A DNA stretch of 64,000 nt from an uncultured Synechococcus sp. (GTDB lineage Bacteria; Cyanobacteriota; Cyanobacteriia; Phormidesmidales; Phormidesmidaceae): contig CALDSK010000325.1 in NCBI GenBank assembly GCA_937911865.1, positions 62,001-126,000 of the forward strand. Reading direction: 5' to 3'. The notes beneath the pieces are model-generated. The model did no database searches and was not told the DNA's origin. It saw nothing but the letters and a program-made list of their open reading frames with translations. This document shows, piece after piece, positions 1 through 8,548 of this stretch (position 1 is the first letter of the stretch; the number at the start of each line of letters is the position of its first letter). The translations under genes were made by a program, and so were the position numbers.

Positions 1-1
1 G

Positions 2-280
2 ATGTCACGCTCGGTTTGGCATAAGGTTCGTGAGTCTAAAGCGGGCGCGCTAGAGGGCCTAAAGATGCCAGATGTGCTGCCAGGCCTACAGCCTACAGGA
101 ACACCGATGCCGGGTCGATTTTCCTGGCGAGGGTTGAAGCTCGGTCCGCTGCTAGATAGTTCGTTCTCTGATGGTATGAGCTGGGAGCGGTTTTTGCTAG
201 AGAATATGTCTAAGCTGTCGTTAGAGACGCGATCGCGAGATAACAGAACAAATGACAGTGATGAAAAGGCGTCTGATTAG
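2..280 (+). CDS. C-terminal part of an unrecognised protein, cut by the window edge
   Basis: An open frame enters from the left edge and stops at 278-280; its true start lies outside the window. The visible 92 residues contain a Pro/Gly-rich stretch (LPGLQPTGTPMPGRFSW) and a polar, charged tail (TRSRDNRTNDSDEKASD) typical of a C-terminal end. I do not recognise a family. It lies upstream of ruvX in the same direction with a gap of about 57 bp, so co-transcription is possible. A HIP1 site at 229-236 falls inside the frame. Codon usage resembles the neighbours. Confidence 0.5.
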   Translation: MSRSVWHKVRESKAGALEGLKMPDVLPGLQPTGTPMPGRFSWRGLKLGPLLDSSFSDGMSWERFLLENMSKLSLETRSRDNRTNDSDEKASD

Positions 281-337
281 TTGCCCAGGTGCGCTCTGTA
301 AGGCCATCCGTAAGGCCAATTGAGAGGGCCAATTGGG

Positions 338-886
338 ATGGTATCTGCACTGGGGTTAGATTTAGGCGCAAAACGAATTGGCGTAGCGGGCTGCGATCGC
401 ACCGGCCTAATCGCTACTGGTTTGATGACGATCCACAAAACGAATTTTGAGAGCGTTTTGCGGCCGCTGCGTCAGCTCATCGAGGAAAGATCGGTTGAGG
501 TGTTAGTGGTCGGACTGCCTTACACTATGGACGGGCAGATAGGCTTTCAGGCGAAAAAGATTCAAAAAATGGCCGGGCGTCTGTCAAAGGCGCTGTCTTT
601 GCCCGTTGAGTTTGTCGATGAGCGGCTGACCTCATTTCAAGCTGAACAAATGCTGCTGGGCGAAAGGCGATCGCTCACCCGTAACAAAGCGCTAATTGAC
701 CGCAAGGCAGCTGCTATTATTTTGCAGCAGTGGCTAGATGCCAGACACGAAACTGCCAGACGCGAAACTGCCAGCACTGAAAAGCTGGCGCATTCCTCCG
801 AATCTACCTCAGAAAATCAGAACCATCACAAGCCCCCTTCATCAGGAGATTGCACCCATGGAAATCGATCCGAGCCTGTTAGGTGA
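338..886 (+). CDS. ruvX: Holliday junction resolvase-like nuclease RuvX/YqgF
   Basis: RNase H-fold protein of the YqgF family, associated with pre-16S rRNA 5' processing and with Holliday-junction resolution. The catalytic motif LDLGAKRIG is at residues 7-15, followed by VVGLPYTMDG, FVDERLTSFQAEQ and the closing IDRKAAAIILQQWL with the last acidic residue. I chose ATG 338 because the motif normally begins within 10 residues of the start; TTG 320 in frame adds six residues. The family is usually about 140-150 residues; this one has about 35 extra C-terminal residues of low complexity, partly made by a 15-bp tandem repeat at 740-784. The 3' end overlaps the next gene by 29 nt, suggesting translational coupling. 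Confidence 0.9.
   Translation: MVSALGLDLGAKRIGVAGCDRTGLIATGLMTIHKTNFESVLRPLRQLIEERSVEVLVVGLPYTMDGQIGFQAKKIQKMAGRLSKALSLPVEFVDERLTSFQAEQMLLGERRSLTRNKALIDRKAAAIILQQWLDARHETARRETASTEKLAHSSESTSENQNHHKPPSSGDCTHGNRSEPVR
740..784 (+). repeat. In-frame tandem repeat, 3 x 15 bp, in the ruvX tail
   Basis: Units at 740-754, 755-769 and 770-784, the first two differing at one base and the third diverged (GCCAGACACGAAACT type). They add five residues per unit to the C-terminal tail beyond the YqgF fold. Confidence 0.8.
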
Positions 887-1448
887 GCCCGCTGAATATC
901 CGGTTGTCACCTTGCGTGACGAAGATGATCGCGAGCTGGCTTGCTACGTAGAAAAAAGTATTGACGTTGATGGGGCCGAATTTTTGCTGTTGCTGCCTGT
1001 CAATCTCCCCATTGAAATTTTCGTGTGGGAAACTGACGATGAGGCCGAGGGTGACGATGATGCGGCCGAGATCTTGGTCGATATAGAAGAAGAGGATATC
1101 GATAGGCTGTTTCCAACAGCTAGAGCCGTACTCGCTGAGCTCGATTTGCTGCTAGAGCGATCGGCCCATACGCTCACTGCTGCCGGAGATTTGCCTGAAG
1201 GCGATGAAGAAGACTGCTTTTCTCTAGATATCAGTGAGGAAGGGGATGAGCATCCGGTGACCGAAGAGTTTCAGATGTTGGCAACCTTTTTTCATCAGGA
1301 GGCTCAGTACACGCTGTGTACGCCTTTAGATCCACTGCTCTTTTTTGCGACGAGAGCGACAGATGGCTCAATAGAGCTGGTCGATCCTGAGGATTTTCAG
1401 AAAATGCGATCGCAGCTAGAGAACAAGCTATTTGACGTTTTGGACTAA
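858..1448 (+). CDS. DUF3727 domain protein
   Basis: Acidic protein of 196 residues. The N-terminal part (YPVVTLRDEDDRELACYVEKSIDVDGAEFLLLLP) resembles the small DUF1292-like beta domain; an Asp/Glu-rich middle and the DUF3727 part (EEFQMLATFFHQEAQYTLCTPLDPLLFFA) follow. Function is unknown; the family is largely cyanobacterial/plastid and is often found beside ruvX and mltG, as here. ATG 858 is chosen because AGGAG at 844-848 is correctly spaced; the open frame extends upstream to 738 only as a shadow inside ruvX. Confidence 0.8.
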   Translation: MEIDPSLLGEPAEYPVVTLRDEDDRELACYVEKSIDVDGAEFLLLLPVNLPIEIFVWETDDEAEGDDDAAEILVDIEEEDIDRLFPTARAVLAELDLLLERSAHTLTAAGDLPEGDEEDCFSLDISEEGDEHPVTEEFQMLATFFHQEAQYTLCTPLDPLLFFATRATDGSIELVDPEDFQKMRSQLENKLFDVLD

Positions 1449-1519
1449 AGTTTGCAAAAGTGTCTTTTGTCTAAATCTTTTGTCTGAAGTAGATCTCTTT
1501 TAGCGTTGTCTCTGTAACT

Positions 1520-2575
1520 ATGCGTGCTTCAAAACGGTTGTTTTTCTTCGTGCTGATTGCCCTGTCAGCACTCATCGCTGGCCAGAGCTGGGCCTGGTGG
1601 AGCTGGGCGAAGTCACCTGTACTAGCCGCTGAAGAGGCCGACGAAGACAGCTTTGTAGTGGTCGATATTCCAGAAGGCACAGCTTCTAACCAGATTGGTC
1701 AAGACCTTGAAACCAATGGCCTGATTCGCTCAACAACAGCCTGGAAGCTACTGAGTCGGTGGAAGTCTTTTCGCGGTGAGGAAGGTGGCTTCCAGGCCGG
1801 AAGCTATGTCATTTCTCCTGCTCAGAGCTTGAGTGAGATTGCTGAGACCATTTGGCAAGGCGATGTCGTTCAAACCAGCTTTACTATTCCAGAAGGCTGG
1901 AATCGCGAAAAAATGGCTGCCCGATTCGAAGATCAGGGCTTTACAACCGCCGAAGAGTTTTTAGCTGCGACTGAGCGCATTCCCTACGAGCGCTATCCGT
2001 GGCTGCCCGAAGACATTCCGCACCTAGAAGGCTTTTTATATCCAGACACCTACCAGATGGATACAGGCGCTGTCACCGCCGATGATCTCATTGATGTGAT
2101 GCTGCGTCGGTTTGAAGAAGTCGCCCTGCCCATTTACGACAATACGCCTAGTGAATACAGCCTTTTGGACTGGGTGACCCTGTCAAGCATTGTTGAAAAA
2201 GAGGCCGTTGTTCCAGACGAGCGCGATCAGATTGCCAGCGTGTTCGCTCGCCGGCTAGAGGAAGGTATTACGCTAGGCTCTGATCCAACTGTGGAATATG
2301 GCTTGGGTATTGAGCAAACGCCTGAAAACCCTCTGACTTACGCTCAGGTAGAAACGCCTAACCCCTACAATACCTATATCAATGCTGGGCTTACCCCTAC
2401 GCCTATTGCCAGTCCGGGCGTGGCTAGTTTAGAAGCCTCTATTGATCCTGGTCCCACCGAATTCCTTTACTTTGTGGCCCGCTACGACGGCACACACGTT
2501 TTTAGCCGAACCCTGGCCGAGCATGAGTCAGCGCAGGGACGGATCCGTGATCGCGTGGACGCTGAGTCCAACTAA
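1520..2575 (+). CDS. mltG: Endolytic murein transglycosylase MltG (YceG-like)
   Basis: Inner-membrane enzyme that cuts nascent glycan strands and ends peptidoglycan polymerisation. One N-terminal membrane segment (residues about 8-28, FFFVLIALSALIAG), a LysM-like region (IPEGTASNQIGQDLETNGLI, then SFTIPEGWNREKMAARFE), and the YceG core with the catalytic-Glu motif SIVEKEA near residue 225, SDPTVEYGLG, NPYNTYINAGLTPTPIASPG and a final ARYDGTHVFSRTLAEH. Length (351) is normal. It starts 71 bp after the DUF3727 gene and ends 19 bp before yqeG, so it is probably in one operon with both. Confidence 0.92.
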   Translation: MRASKRLFFFVLIALSALIAGQSWAWWSWAKSPVLAAEEADEDSFVVVDIPEGTASNQIGQDLETNGLIRSTTAWKLLSRWKSFRGEEGGFQAGSYVISPAQSLSEIAETIWQGDVVQTSFTIPEGWNREKMAARFEDQGFTTAEEFLAATERIPYERYPWLPEDIPHLEGFLYPDTYQMDTGAVTADDLIDVMLRRFEEVALPIYDNTPSEYSLLDWVTLSSIVEKEAVVPDERDQIASVFARRLEEGITLGSDPTVEYGLGIEQTPENPLTYAQVETPNPYNTYINAGLTPTPIASPGVASLEASIDPGPTEFLYFVARYDGTHVFSRTLAEHESAQGRIRDRVDAESN

Positions 2576-2594
2576 TCTTTTACTATCACTGCCT

Positions 2595-3131
2595 ATGCGC
2601 TGGGTTAACTTATTACAGCCCGATTTAATTCTTGGTCAGTCCGTCGTTGGCATCACGCCAGAAGTGCTCCAGGCAAAGGGCCTTAAGGGTCTAATCCTCG
2701 ATGTCGATGAAACCATTGTGCCAGTGGGTCGTCGCAAGCTCGATGAAGATGTTCAAATCTGGATTAACGACATTCAAAAAGTAGTGCCTATTTCGCTAGT
2801 CAGTAACAATGTTGGCTATGAGCGTATTCGGCAAATTGCTGAAGGCGTGATGCTTGGCAGCCAGCCGGTGCCATTTGTTGCCAGTGCGGGGAAGCCTTCT
2901 CGCCGTAAGCTGCGAACGGCCGCAAGCAATTTAGGACTCCCTTTTGATCAGATTGCGATGGTTGGCGATCGCCTATTTACAGATGTATTGGCCGGTAATC
3001 GAGTCGGGCTGTTCACAATTCTGGTTCAGCCGATGCTTGAACCTAATTCGAAAGACCCTAAAAATCTGCTGCGCAGTGCTGAATTCTGGGTGTCGAGGCA
3101 GTTGGGCGTCACTCTAAAATCGGTACCGTGA
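2595..3131 (+). CDS. YqeG-family HAD-IIIA phosphatase
   Basis: Small HAD-superfamily phosphatase of 178 residues. HAD motif I is LDVDETIVP at residues 35-43, motif II SLVSNN, motif III around AGKPSRRKL, and motif IV GDRLFTDVLAGNRVG. In Bacillus the family is linked to ribosome-associated functions and in plants/cyanobacteria to phosphatidylglycerophosphate phosphatase activity; the substrate here is not readable from sequence. ATG 2595 gives the normal length; the open frame upstream to 2442 is an out-of-frame shadow of mltG. Followed by a terminator at 3274. Confidence 0.85.
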   Translation: MRWVNLLQPDLILGQSVVGITPEVLQAKGLKGLILDVDETIVPVGRRKLDEDVQIWINDIQKVVPISLVSNNVGYERIRQIAEGVMLGSQPVPFVASAGKPSRRKLRTAASNLGLPFDQIAMVGDRLFTDVLAGNRVGLFTILVQPMLEPNSKDPKNLLRSAEFWVSRQLGVTLKSVP

Positions 3132-3273
3132 ACTATTTCGTTCCTTGTTTAAATACGAAAGAAAAGATTAAGGAAAAGTGGAAATGCTAAGTCCTTAGGC
3201 AGAATGTGAATAAGGTCAAACTTAATTGAAGACCTGCTTTTAATAACTTAATAAAAATCAACTTTAATATTTC

Positions 3274-3303
3274 GGGGGGAAGCTGCGGCTTGCCCCCTTT
3301 TTA
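3274..3303 (+). terminator. Rho-independent terminator after yqeG
   Basis: GGGGGGAAGC, a short TGCG loop, then GCTTGCCCCC and a run of five T. One G.G mismatch in an otherwise ten-pair stem. It closes the ruvX-DUF3727-mltG-yqeG unit. Confidence 0.8.
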
Positions 3304-3353
3304 ATGTGGCCAGGCCAGTTCAACCTGCATAATTCAATTAGCTAGCGCAGCTT

Positions 3354-3465
3354 AGCTATAGCAAACGTCCTGATGCATTAGGACGTTTGTGCAGAAGCAT
3401 TGCTTGTTTGCTAAAGGTTGCAGCCTTAGTAAGTGTCTTAAGCAATGCTTCGAAAGCTATATAGC
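3354..3465 (+). repeat. Intergenic two-hairpin element, copy A
   Basis: Starts AGCTATAGC and ends GCTATATAGC (terminal inverted repeat). Hairpin 1 is AAACGTCCT-gatgcatt-AGGACGTTT. Hairpin 2 pairs GAAGCATTGCTT with AAGCAATGCTTC about 40 nt further on. The right-hand part carries the block AGTGTCTTAAGCAA shared with copies at 35891, 47102, and, inverted, at 7968; the inverted copy at 28961 has a diverged form. It lies directly upstream of proB. Confidence 0.8.
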
Positions 3466-3505
3466 TTCTACTGTTGCAACCTCTACCGTTTGTTATCTGC
3501 CAACT

Positions 3506-4660
3506 ATGATTCAGAGCTCACTCGCTAAGCCCCCTGCCCAGACACTGGTCGTCAAAATTGGAACGTCTAGTCTGACTCGGCCAGAAACAGGGCACTTAGC
3601 GCTGGCAACGCTGGGACGGCTGGTCGAAACGCTCTGTCAACTGCAGCGTTCAGGCCATCGAGTGATTTTAGTTTCTTCGGGCGCGGTAGGCGTTGGCTGC
3701 GCTCGGCTCGGCATCACCCAACGACCCAAGACCATGGCACTCAAGCAAGCTGTCGCGGCGGTGGGACAGGGGCGATTGATGCGGGTGTACGACGACTTTT
3801 TTTCTGAATTGACTCAGCCGATTGCTCAGGTGCTGCTGACCCGCAGCGATTTGGCTCAGCGATCGCGCTATTTGAATAGTCACCGCACTTTTCAGCAGCT
3901 GCTAACGCTAGGCATTATTCCTGTGGTGAATGAGAACGATACCGTTGCCACTGATGAGCTAAAGTTTGGCGATAACGACACGCTCTCTGCCTTGGTTGCC
4001 AACCTGGTAGATGCTGACTATTTATTTCTGCTCACCGATGTCGATCAGCTATATTCAGCTGACCCCAGGCAAGACCCTACCGCTGAACCGATCCACCGGG
4101 TTCGCCACGTCGATCAGCTGACAGCTAACATCGGCGCTGCCGGCTCTAGCTGGGGCACGGGTGGCATGTCAACCAAAATAGAAGCTGCTCGTATTGCAAC
4201 AGCTGCGGGCGTTCATACCGTGATTACTCAAGGTCAAACCCCAGAGAATTTGCTCAAAATTTTGGCGGGTGAGCCAATCGGCACCTTGTTCGAGGCACAG
4301 TCAACCCGGTCAGGAGCGCGCAAACGTTGGATTGCTGGAAACTTAATTCCAGCGGGGCGACTTTATTTAGATGCTGGGGCGACGGCTGCGATTCAAAGAG
4401 ATGGTAAATCTTTACTGCCTGCGGGGATTACTGAAGTAGAGGGCGAATTTTCGCCCCAAGATGCTGTTTTACTCTGCGATAGTGCTGGCCAAGAAATTGC
4501 GAGGGGATTAGTTAATTACGGCGATGAAGATCTGCGTAAGATTTGCGGCTACCGGTCCTCCGATATTGTTCAGCTACTAGGATACGAAGGCAGCGAAACC
4601 GTTGTTCATCGAGATAATTTGGTGATAAAGGCAACGGCTGCTTCAAAAAACTTGATATAG
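3506..4660 (+). CDS. proB: Glutamate 5-kinase ProB
   Basis: First step of proline synthesis: ATP-dependent phosphorylation of glutamate. Amino-acid-kinase domain with VVKIGTSSLT at residues 15-24, LVSSGAVGVG, NENDTVATDELKFGDNDTLSA, and GTGGMSTKIEAA, followed by a C-terminal PUA domain (from about residue 285, KRWIAGNLIPAGRLYLDAGA to the end). ATG 3506 is selected because the kinase motif follows at the usual distance; the frame is open upstream to 3389, but that part lies in the repeat element and has no kinase similarity. 384 residues, normal for the PUA-containing form. Confidence 0.93.
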   Translation: MIQSSLAKPPAQTLVVKIGTSSLTRPETGHLALATLGRLVETLCQLQRSGHRVILVSSGAVGVGCARLGITQRPKTMALKQAVAAVGQGRLMRVYDDFFSELTQPIAQVLLTRSDLAQRSRYLNSHRTFQQLLTLGIIPVVNENDTVATDELKFGDNDTLSALVANLVDADYLFLLTDVDQLYSADPRQDPTAEPIHRVRHVDQLTANIGAAGSSWGTGGMSTKIEAARIATAAGVHTVITQGQTPENLLKILAGEPIGTLFEAQSTRSGARKRWIAGNLIPAGRLYLDAGATAAIQRDGKSLLPAGITEVEGEFSPQDAVLLCDSAGQEIARGLVNYGDEDLRKICGYRSSDIVQLLGYEGSETVVHRDNLVIKATAASKNLI

Positions 4661-4731
4661 GATTGCTTTCGAAGCACAGGCTTGCGATCACATTTAAAGC
4701 GCAAGTCTTTGCTGTGAGGTGCTTCTACGCG

Positions 4732-4759
4732 TTGATTAGAACAGTGCGAGTGATAAAAT
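4732..4759 (+). promoter_or_regulatory. Candidate sigma-70 promoter of galE
   Basis: TTGATT at 4732-4737 and TAAAAT at 4754-4759 with a 16-bp spacer; the expected transcript start is about 45 nt before the galE ATG. Pattern match only. Confidence 0.45.
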
Positions 4760-4811
4760 CCTGCTGCTCTAATACTTCGTTGATTTTTTATTTTCGCGCT
4801 TAACTTTTACT

Positions 4812-5837
4812 ATGGCGACTGATTCCCCCCTTTCTCCAACTTCTGACCAAAAGCCTACCGTGTTAGTAACGGGCGGTGCGGGCTACATTGGCTCTCATGC
4901 CGTTTTGGCCTTAGAGTCCGCAGGTTATCAGACTGTAATTTTAGATAACTTAGAGTACGGACACAAAGAGCTCGCAGAGCAGCACCTCAAGGCAAAAGTC
5001 ATTGTGGGTGACACGACCGACCGACCGCTGCTAGACGAGATTTTTGGTACGTATAACGTTGCGGCTGTTATGCACTTTGCGGCTTATATTGCTGTTGGTG
5101 AATCGGTTAGCGAACCCGCAAAGTACTACCGTAACAACGTGTATGGCACCCTCAACTTGCTAGAAGCCATGGTTGCGGCAGATGTAAAACGACTGGTTTT
5201 CTCCTCAACCTGTGCCATTTACGGTCCGCCCAAAACGGTCCCTATTCCTGAAGACCATCCACAAAACCCTATCAGCCCCTACGCGACTAGCAAGCTGATG
5301 GTAGAAAAAATGCTGATCGACTTTCAGTCAGCTTACGGCTTGCAGTCGGTTTGCTTCCGCTACTTCAACGCGGCAGGCGCGGATCCAGAGGGCCGACTGG
5401 GTGAAGACCATAGCCCTGAGACACATCTGATTCCGCTGGTACTCTTTGCTGCACTGGGCAAGCGAGAGTCCATTTCTATTTTTGGTAGCGATTACGAAAC
5501 GCGTGACGGTACTTGCATCCGCGACTATATTCACGTCTCTGACTTGGCCGATGCGCATGTGAAAGGCGTGGAATATTTGCTAGAAGGCGGCGAAACGTCG
5601 TTTTTCAATCTGGGCAATGGCAATGGCTATACCGTGAAAGAAGTGATTGAGACGGCCCGCAAAGTGACTGGGAAAGAAATTGTGGCTGTGCCGTGCGATC
5701 GCCGCCCCGGAGATCCTCCAAGTCTGGTAGGCACCAGCGAACGTGCTCAGCAAGTTCTAGGCTGGGAGCCAAAATACCCAGATATTGAAAACATCATCAC
5801 CCATGCTTGGCAGTGGCATCTAAAACGCCACGGTTAA
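4812..5837 (+). CDS. galE: UDP-glucose 4-epimerase GalE
   Basis: Extended short-chain dehydrogenase that interconverts UDP-glucose and UDP-galactose, feeding galactolipid and exopolysaccharide synthesis. NAD-binding GGAGYIGS at residues 21-28, catalytic SPYATSK with Tyr157 and Lys161, FRYFNAAGADPEG and TRDGTCIRDYIHVSDLADAH are all present. 341 residues, the usual length plus a short N-terminal extension. A putative promoter precedes it and a very strong terminator follows, so it is probably monocistronic. Confidence 0.95.
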   Translation: MATDSPLSPTSDQKPTVLVTGGAGYIGSHAVLALESAGYQTVILDNLEYGHKELAEQHLKAKVIVGDTTDRPLLDEIFGTYNVAAVMHFAAYIAVGESVSEPAKYYRNNVYGTLNLLEAMVAADVKRLVFSSTCAIYGPPKTVPIPEDHPQNPISPYATSKLMVEKMLIDFQSAYGLQSVCFRYFNAAGADPEGRLGEDHSPETHLIPLVLFAALGKRESISIFGSDYETRDGTCIRDYIHVSDLADAHVKGVEYLLEGGETSFFNLGNGNGYTVKEVIETARKVTGKEIVAVPCDRRPGDPPSLVGTSERAQQVLGWEPKYPDIENIITHAWQWHLKRHG

Positions 5838-5852
5838 ACAGGGACTTAGGCT

Positions 5853-5890
5853 AAAAAGGGACCGAACTTGCACGAGTTCGGTCCCTTTTT
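5853..5890 (+). terminator. Rho-independent terminator after galE
   Basis: Perfect 16-bp stem AAAAAGGGACCGAACT / AGTTCGGTCCCTTTTT with a six-base loop. The T run on one strand and A run on the other mean it could act in both directions, but msrA ends about 100 bp beyond it. Confidence 0.92.
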
Positions 5891-5988
5891 ACAAATCAAC
5901 TGTTCTACGGAAGTATTGCAAGAGCGTACACTGAGACGCTCAGCTTTACACTTTGCTGTGTCTATTTTTCTGTGTCTATAAAAACGTT

Positions 5989-6654
5989 TTACGAGGCAGT
6001 GGCTACGCCGATCGGGCAAGACACATTGGTACCACCTAGTCCACAATAGCCGCTTGGATTTTTCGCCAGATACTGCTGATGGTAGTCTTCCGCGTAGTAG
6101 AACTCAGGCGCGGGCAAGATCTCTGTCGTGATGTCACCGTAGCCAGAAGCCTTCAAAGCCTCCTGGTACATTTCTTTTGATTTCTTGGCAGCTTCTAGCT
6201 GCGCATCAGAATAGGTATAGATCCCAGACCGATACTGAGTGCCTTTATCGTTGCCCTGTCTCATCCCCTGAGTAGGGTTATGACTTTCCCAAAACAGCTT
6301 GAGCAGCCCGTCATAGCTAATCACCTTCGGGTCAAAAACGACGAATACCACCTCATTATGGCCAGTCATCCCAGAGCAGACTTCGCGATAGGTTGGGTTC
6401 GGCGTTAGGCCCGCGGCGTAGCCAACTGCGGTACTATACACGCCTTCGGCTTGCCAAAACTTGCGTTCTGCTCCCCAGAAGCAGCCCAGCCCAAACATGG
6501 CCGTTTCCATGCCCTCAGGAAACGGTCCTTTGAGTGGATTGCCGTTGACGTAGTGCTTATCTGGCACGGGCATTTCTTTCTCGCGGCCAGGGAGTGCTTC
6601 TTTCTCACTGGGCAGCACATCTTTTTTGCCCAGACCCATTCCAAAAAATGCCAT
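5989..6654 (-). CDS. msrA: Peptide-methionine (S)-S-oxide reductase MsrA
   Basis: Repairs oxidised methionine (S epimer). The active-site motif GCFWGAE places the catalytic Cys at residue 58; GYAAG, GHNEVV and FWESHNPTQ motifs follow. Two further Cys near the end (204 and 213, in GYCGLGG and SCP) suit the thioredoxin-dependent recycling relay. The 221-residue length includes an N-terminal extension of about 50 residues without a signal peptide, common in cyanobacterial MsrA. Convergent with galE. Confidence 0.93.
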   Translation of the reverse strand: MAFFGMGLGKKDVLPSEKEALPGREKEMPVPDKHYVNGNPLKGPFPEGMETAMFGLGCFWGAERKFWQAEGVYSTAVGYAAGLTPNPTYREVCSGMTGHNEVVFVVFDPKVISYDGLLKLFWESHNPTQGMRQGNDKGTQYRSGIYTYSDAQLEAAKKSKEMYQEALKASGYGDITTEILPAPEFYYAEDYHQQYLAKNPSGYCGLGGTNVSCPIGVATAS

Positions 6655-6868
6655 TGAGTTATGTCCTAATTAATGTAAGTGAGGCGTTTGCGTATCTTTA
6701 CATTCTAGAGCGTGTCTTAGATCTGCATCATCGCAGACATCCGAAATAATCATTCGTAGAAGCCGACAAAATCTGCTGACAAAATCTTAAATTGACCAAC
6801 GATTTATAAGTAGCTGGAAAATAATCAAGGAGAATAGACATCTAATACTTACGTACACCGCTTTTTCT

Positions 6869-7591
6869 ATGGATCGCTTCAGAGTCGAGGTCATTTCAAA
6901 AACGCCTAATCCTCAGCAAACTATTTATGCGGCTATGCACCAGGATTACGCTGAAGAGTTTGTTTGGGACCAGCGTCAAGAATGGCCGACTGAAGAAAAA
7001 GCAGGCGAGCTAGTCATTCGTAATCTGCTCAAAGGTGGACGGGGCCATTATGGGCCGCTGGAGCATCCGCAGATCGTTTTGAACTGCGGGTTTTTTCCGC
7101 ACTCAACCATGCAGCAAATCCGCACTCATCGGGTTGGATTGAGCTTTGATGTTCAGTCTTTCCGATATACCGGCTCGCGAATTATTGATGTGGTCAAGGG
7201 TAAAACCGATGTTGAAGATGTGTTTTATCTGCGCCCGGTAGGCGCATACACCGATCGACAGGGTAAAAAATACGAATATACCGAAGCGCTGCGTCAGCAA
7301 GATATTGCATGGTGTCTGAAAGGCTGTGAGCGATACAAAACGCGAATTGATCAGGGCTTTTCAGAGGAGCATGCTAGGGGGTTAATTCCTTTTGATGTGC
7401 GTCAGCACTGGGTTTTGTCGGCTAACGCCCGGTCGCTGATGCATTTACTCGATCTGCGCTGGAAGGCGGATGCTCAGCTAGAGGCGCAGAAGCTGTGTGA
7501 AGCGATTTGGCCTCAGTTTCAAGATTGGGTCCCTGCGATCGCTAACTGGTACGAAGCCACCCGACTCAAGAAAGCTCGCCTTTCTCCTTAA
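6869..7591 (+). CDS. thyX: Flavin-dependent thymidylate synthase ThyX
   Basis: Makes dTMP from dUMP with methylenetetrahydrofolate, FAD and NADPH. The ThyX region reads RTHRVGLSFDVQSFRYTG (an RHRxxSxNxxSxR variant in which Asn is replaced by Asp), preceded by GPLEHPQIVLNCGFFPHSTMQQ; the C-terminal LRWKADAQLEAQKLCEAIWP is conserved. 240 residues, normal. No good ribosome site sits directly before ATG 6869; an AGGAGA about 40 nt upstream is too far, so the start is chosen on alignment to the family. Confidence 0.9.
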   Translation: MDRFRVEVISKTPNPQQTIYAAMHQDYAEEFVWDQRQEWPTEEKAGELVIRNLLKGGRGHYGPLEHPQIVLNCGFFPHSTMQQIRTHRVGLSFDVQSFRYTGSRIIDVVKGKTDVEDVFYLRPVGAYTDRQGKKYEYTEALRQQDIAWCLKGCERYKTRIDQGFSEEHARGLIPFDVRQHWVLSANARSLMHLLDLRWKADAQLEAQKLCEAIWPQFQDWVPAIANWYEATRLKKARLSP

Positions 7592-7967
7592 ACTCGCCTT
7601 TTCCTTAGATAGTCAGAAAAGCAGCAGAGTCACAACACGCTGGGGTTGCTCGAATAAGTTAAAGATTGCATGACAGAAATATATTAGAAGCCGTTTACAG
7701 TTCTATGCATAGCGCTTCTATCTGTCTTAATCCATTGTTAGCTTTACCCACATTGCTTAATACGCTGATATTCCTTGAGCGTGCGCTGGAGCTGGATTTG
7801 ACGTGTGGCTATTAGTGTCTTTGCATACAAGCTCATGACATAGTGGCTGTACTTTTGATAACACTCAATAAGAAGGGTATCGCGGGGATCGCCAGTTGAA
7901 AAAATCCCGCCATAGTTGATGTAGAAGCACAGTGTCGATTCTGTTTCTATAACTTTCTTTTGCCACT
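7592..7967. other. Gap without a supported gene
   Basis: About 375 bp between thyX and the repeat element at 7968. A 36-codon frame from ATG 7704 has no ribosome site or recognisable similarity. No terminator or promoter stands out. Confidence 0.5.
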
Positions 7968-8091
7968 TATAGCTTCTGTCGAGTTACTTAAGACACTTTG
8001 ATTGGCTGAAGCTGTTGCATAGCAATGAGTAACTCGACTAGCAAAGTAAGAATGCATCCTTACTTTGCTACATGCATCCTTACTTTGCTAT
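7968..8091 (-). repeat. Intergenic two-hairpin element, copy D (inverted)
   Basis: Read on the minus strand it has the same order as copy A: ATAGC end, hairpin 1, hairpin 2, AGTGTCTTAAGTAA block, GCTATAAG end. Hairpin 1 is TAGCAAAGTAAG (8039-8050) / CTTACTTTGCTA (8059-8070). Hairpin 2 pairs GTCGAGTTACT with AGTAACTCGAC, a stem different from copy A but still paired. The hairpin-1 arm is duplicated as a 20-bp tandem repeat (8052-8071, 8072-8091). The 30 bp at 8041-8070 are identical to 29051-29080. Confidence 0.8.
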
Positions 8092-8149
8092 GGCAATTGC
8101 CCTTTCGCGGCGACTGTATGGCCAAAAGGTCACAGTACGCTCTACTGCT

Positions 8150-8548
8150 ATGAAAAACTCTCAGAACTATGTGCTGGTTGTTGGGCAACCGTCTAGAGAA
8201 TCACCAGCTGCTCAGACCATGGCTAGAACGCTGAGCTGTCCAGTTGTGACCATGACCTCTCCAGACAGAGCGCTAGCCTTAGCCAAATCGGATCCGCCGT
8301 ACTTGGTGATTCTTTCGGGCGATGATGGCCAAACCTGGGCGCCTCAAGTCGCACGTCAAATCAGGCAAAGCGTTCATCCAGAAAGCGTAGTTATTGTGGC
8401 GCTAACCGTTTCAAGCGCCCACAGCTGGCGGCCCCAAGAAGAACCTGCTGAAATTGATGGTTTTTTTGTAGAACCACTAAGCGCAGATGTTCTTAGCACG
8501 CTGAATGAGTCTGCTATTACTAAGAAAAAGTGCTTACAACCCGCTTAA
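8150..8548 (+). CDS. Receiver-like domain protein of unknown function
   Basis: About 132 residues from ATG 8150. The pattern YVLVVGQP, a run of helix/strand alternation, PYLVILSGDDG and VVIVALTVSS, then GFFVEPLSADVLSTLN resembles a response-regulator receiver fold (final strand and alpha5 with the Pro), but the acidic pocket and phospho-acceptor Asp are not convincing: LVILSGDDG stands where a phosphorylated Asp would be. A stand-alone pseudo-receiver is therefore possible. The frame is open to 8072, but that part is repeat copy D and is not counted. Confidence 0.55.
   Translation: MKNSQNYVLVVGQPSRESPAAQTMARTLSCPVVTMTSPDRALALAKSDPPYLVILSGDDGQTWAPQVARQIRQSVHPESVVIVALTVSSAHSWRPQEEPAEIDGFFVEPLSADVLSTLNESAITKKKCLQPA

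Noticed and set aside
6405..6657. Frames on both strands over msrA
   Set aside because: Out-of-frame shadows of the well-supported msrA gene.
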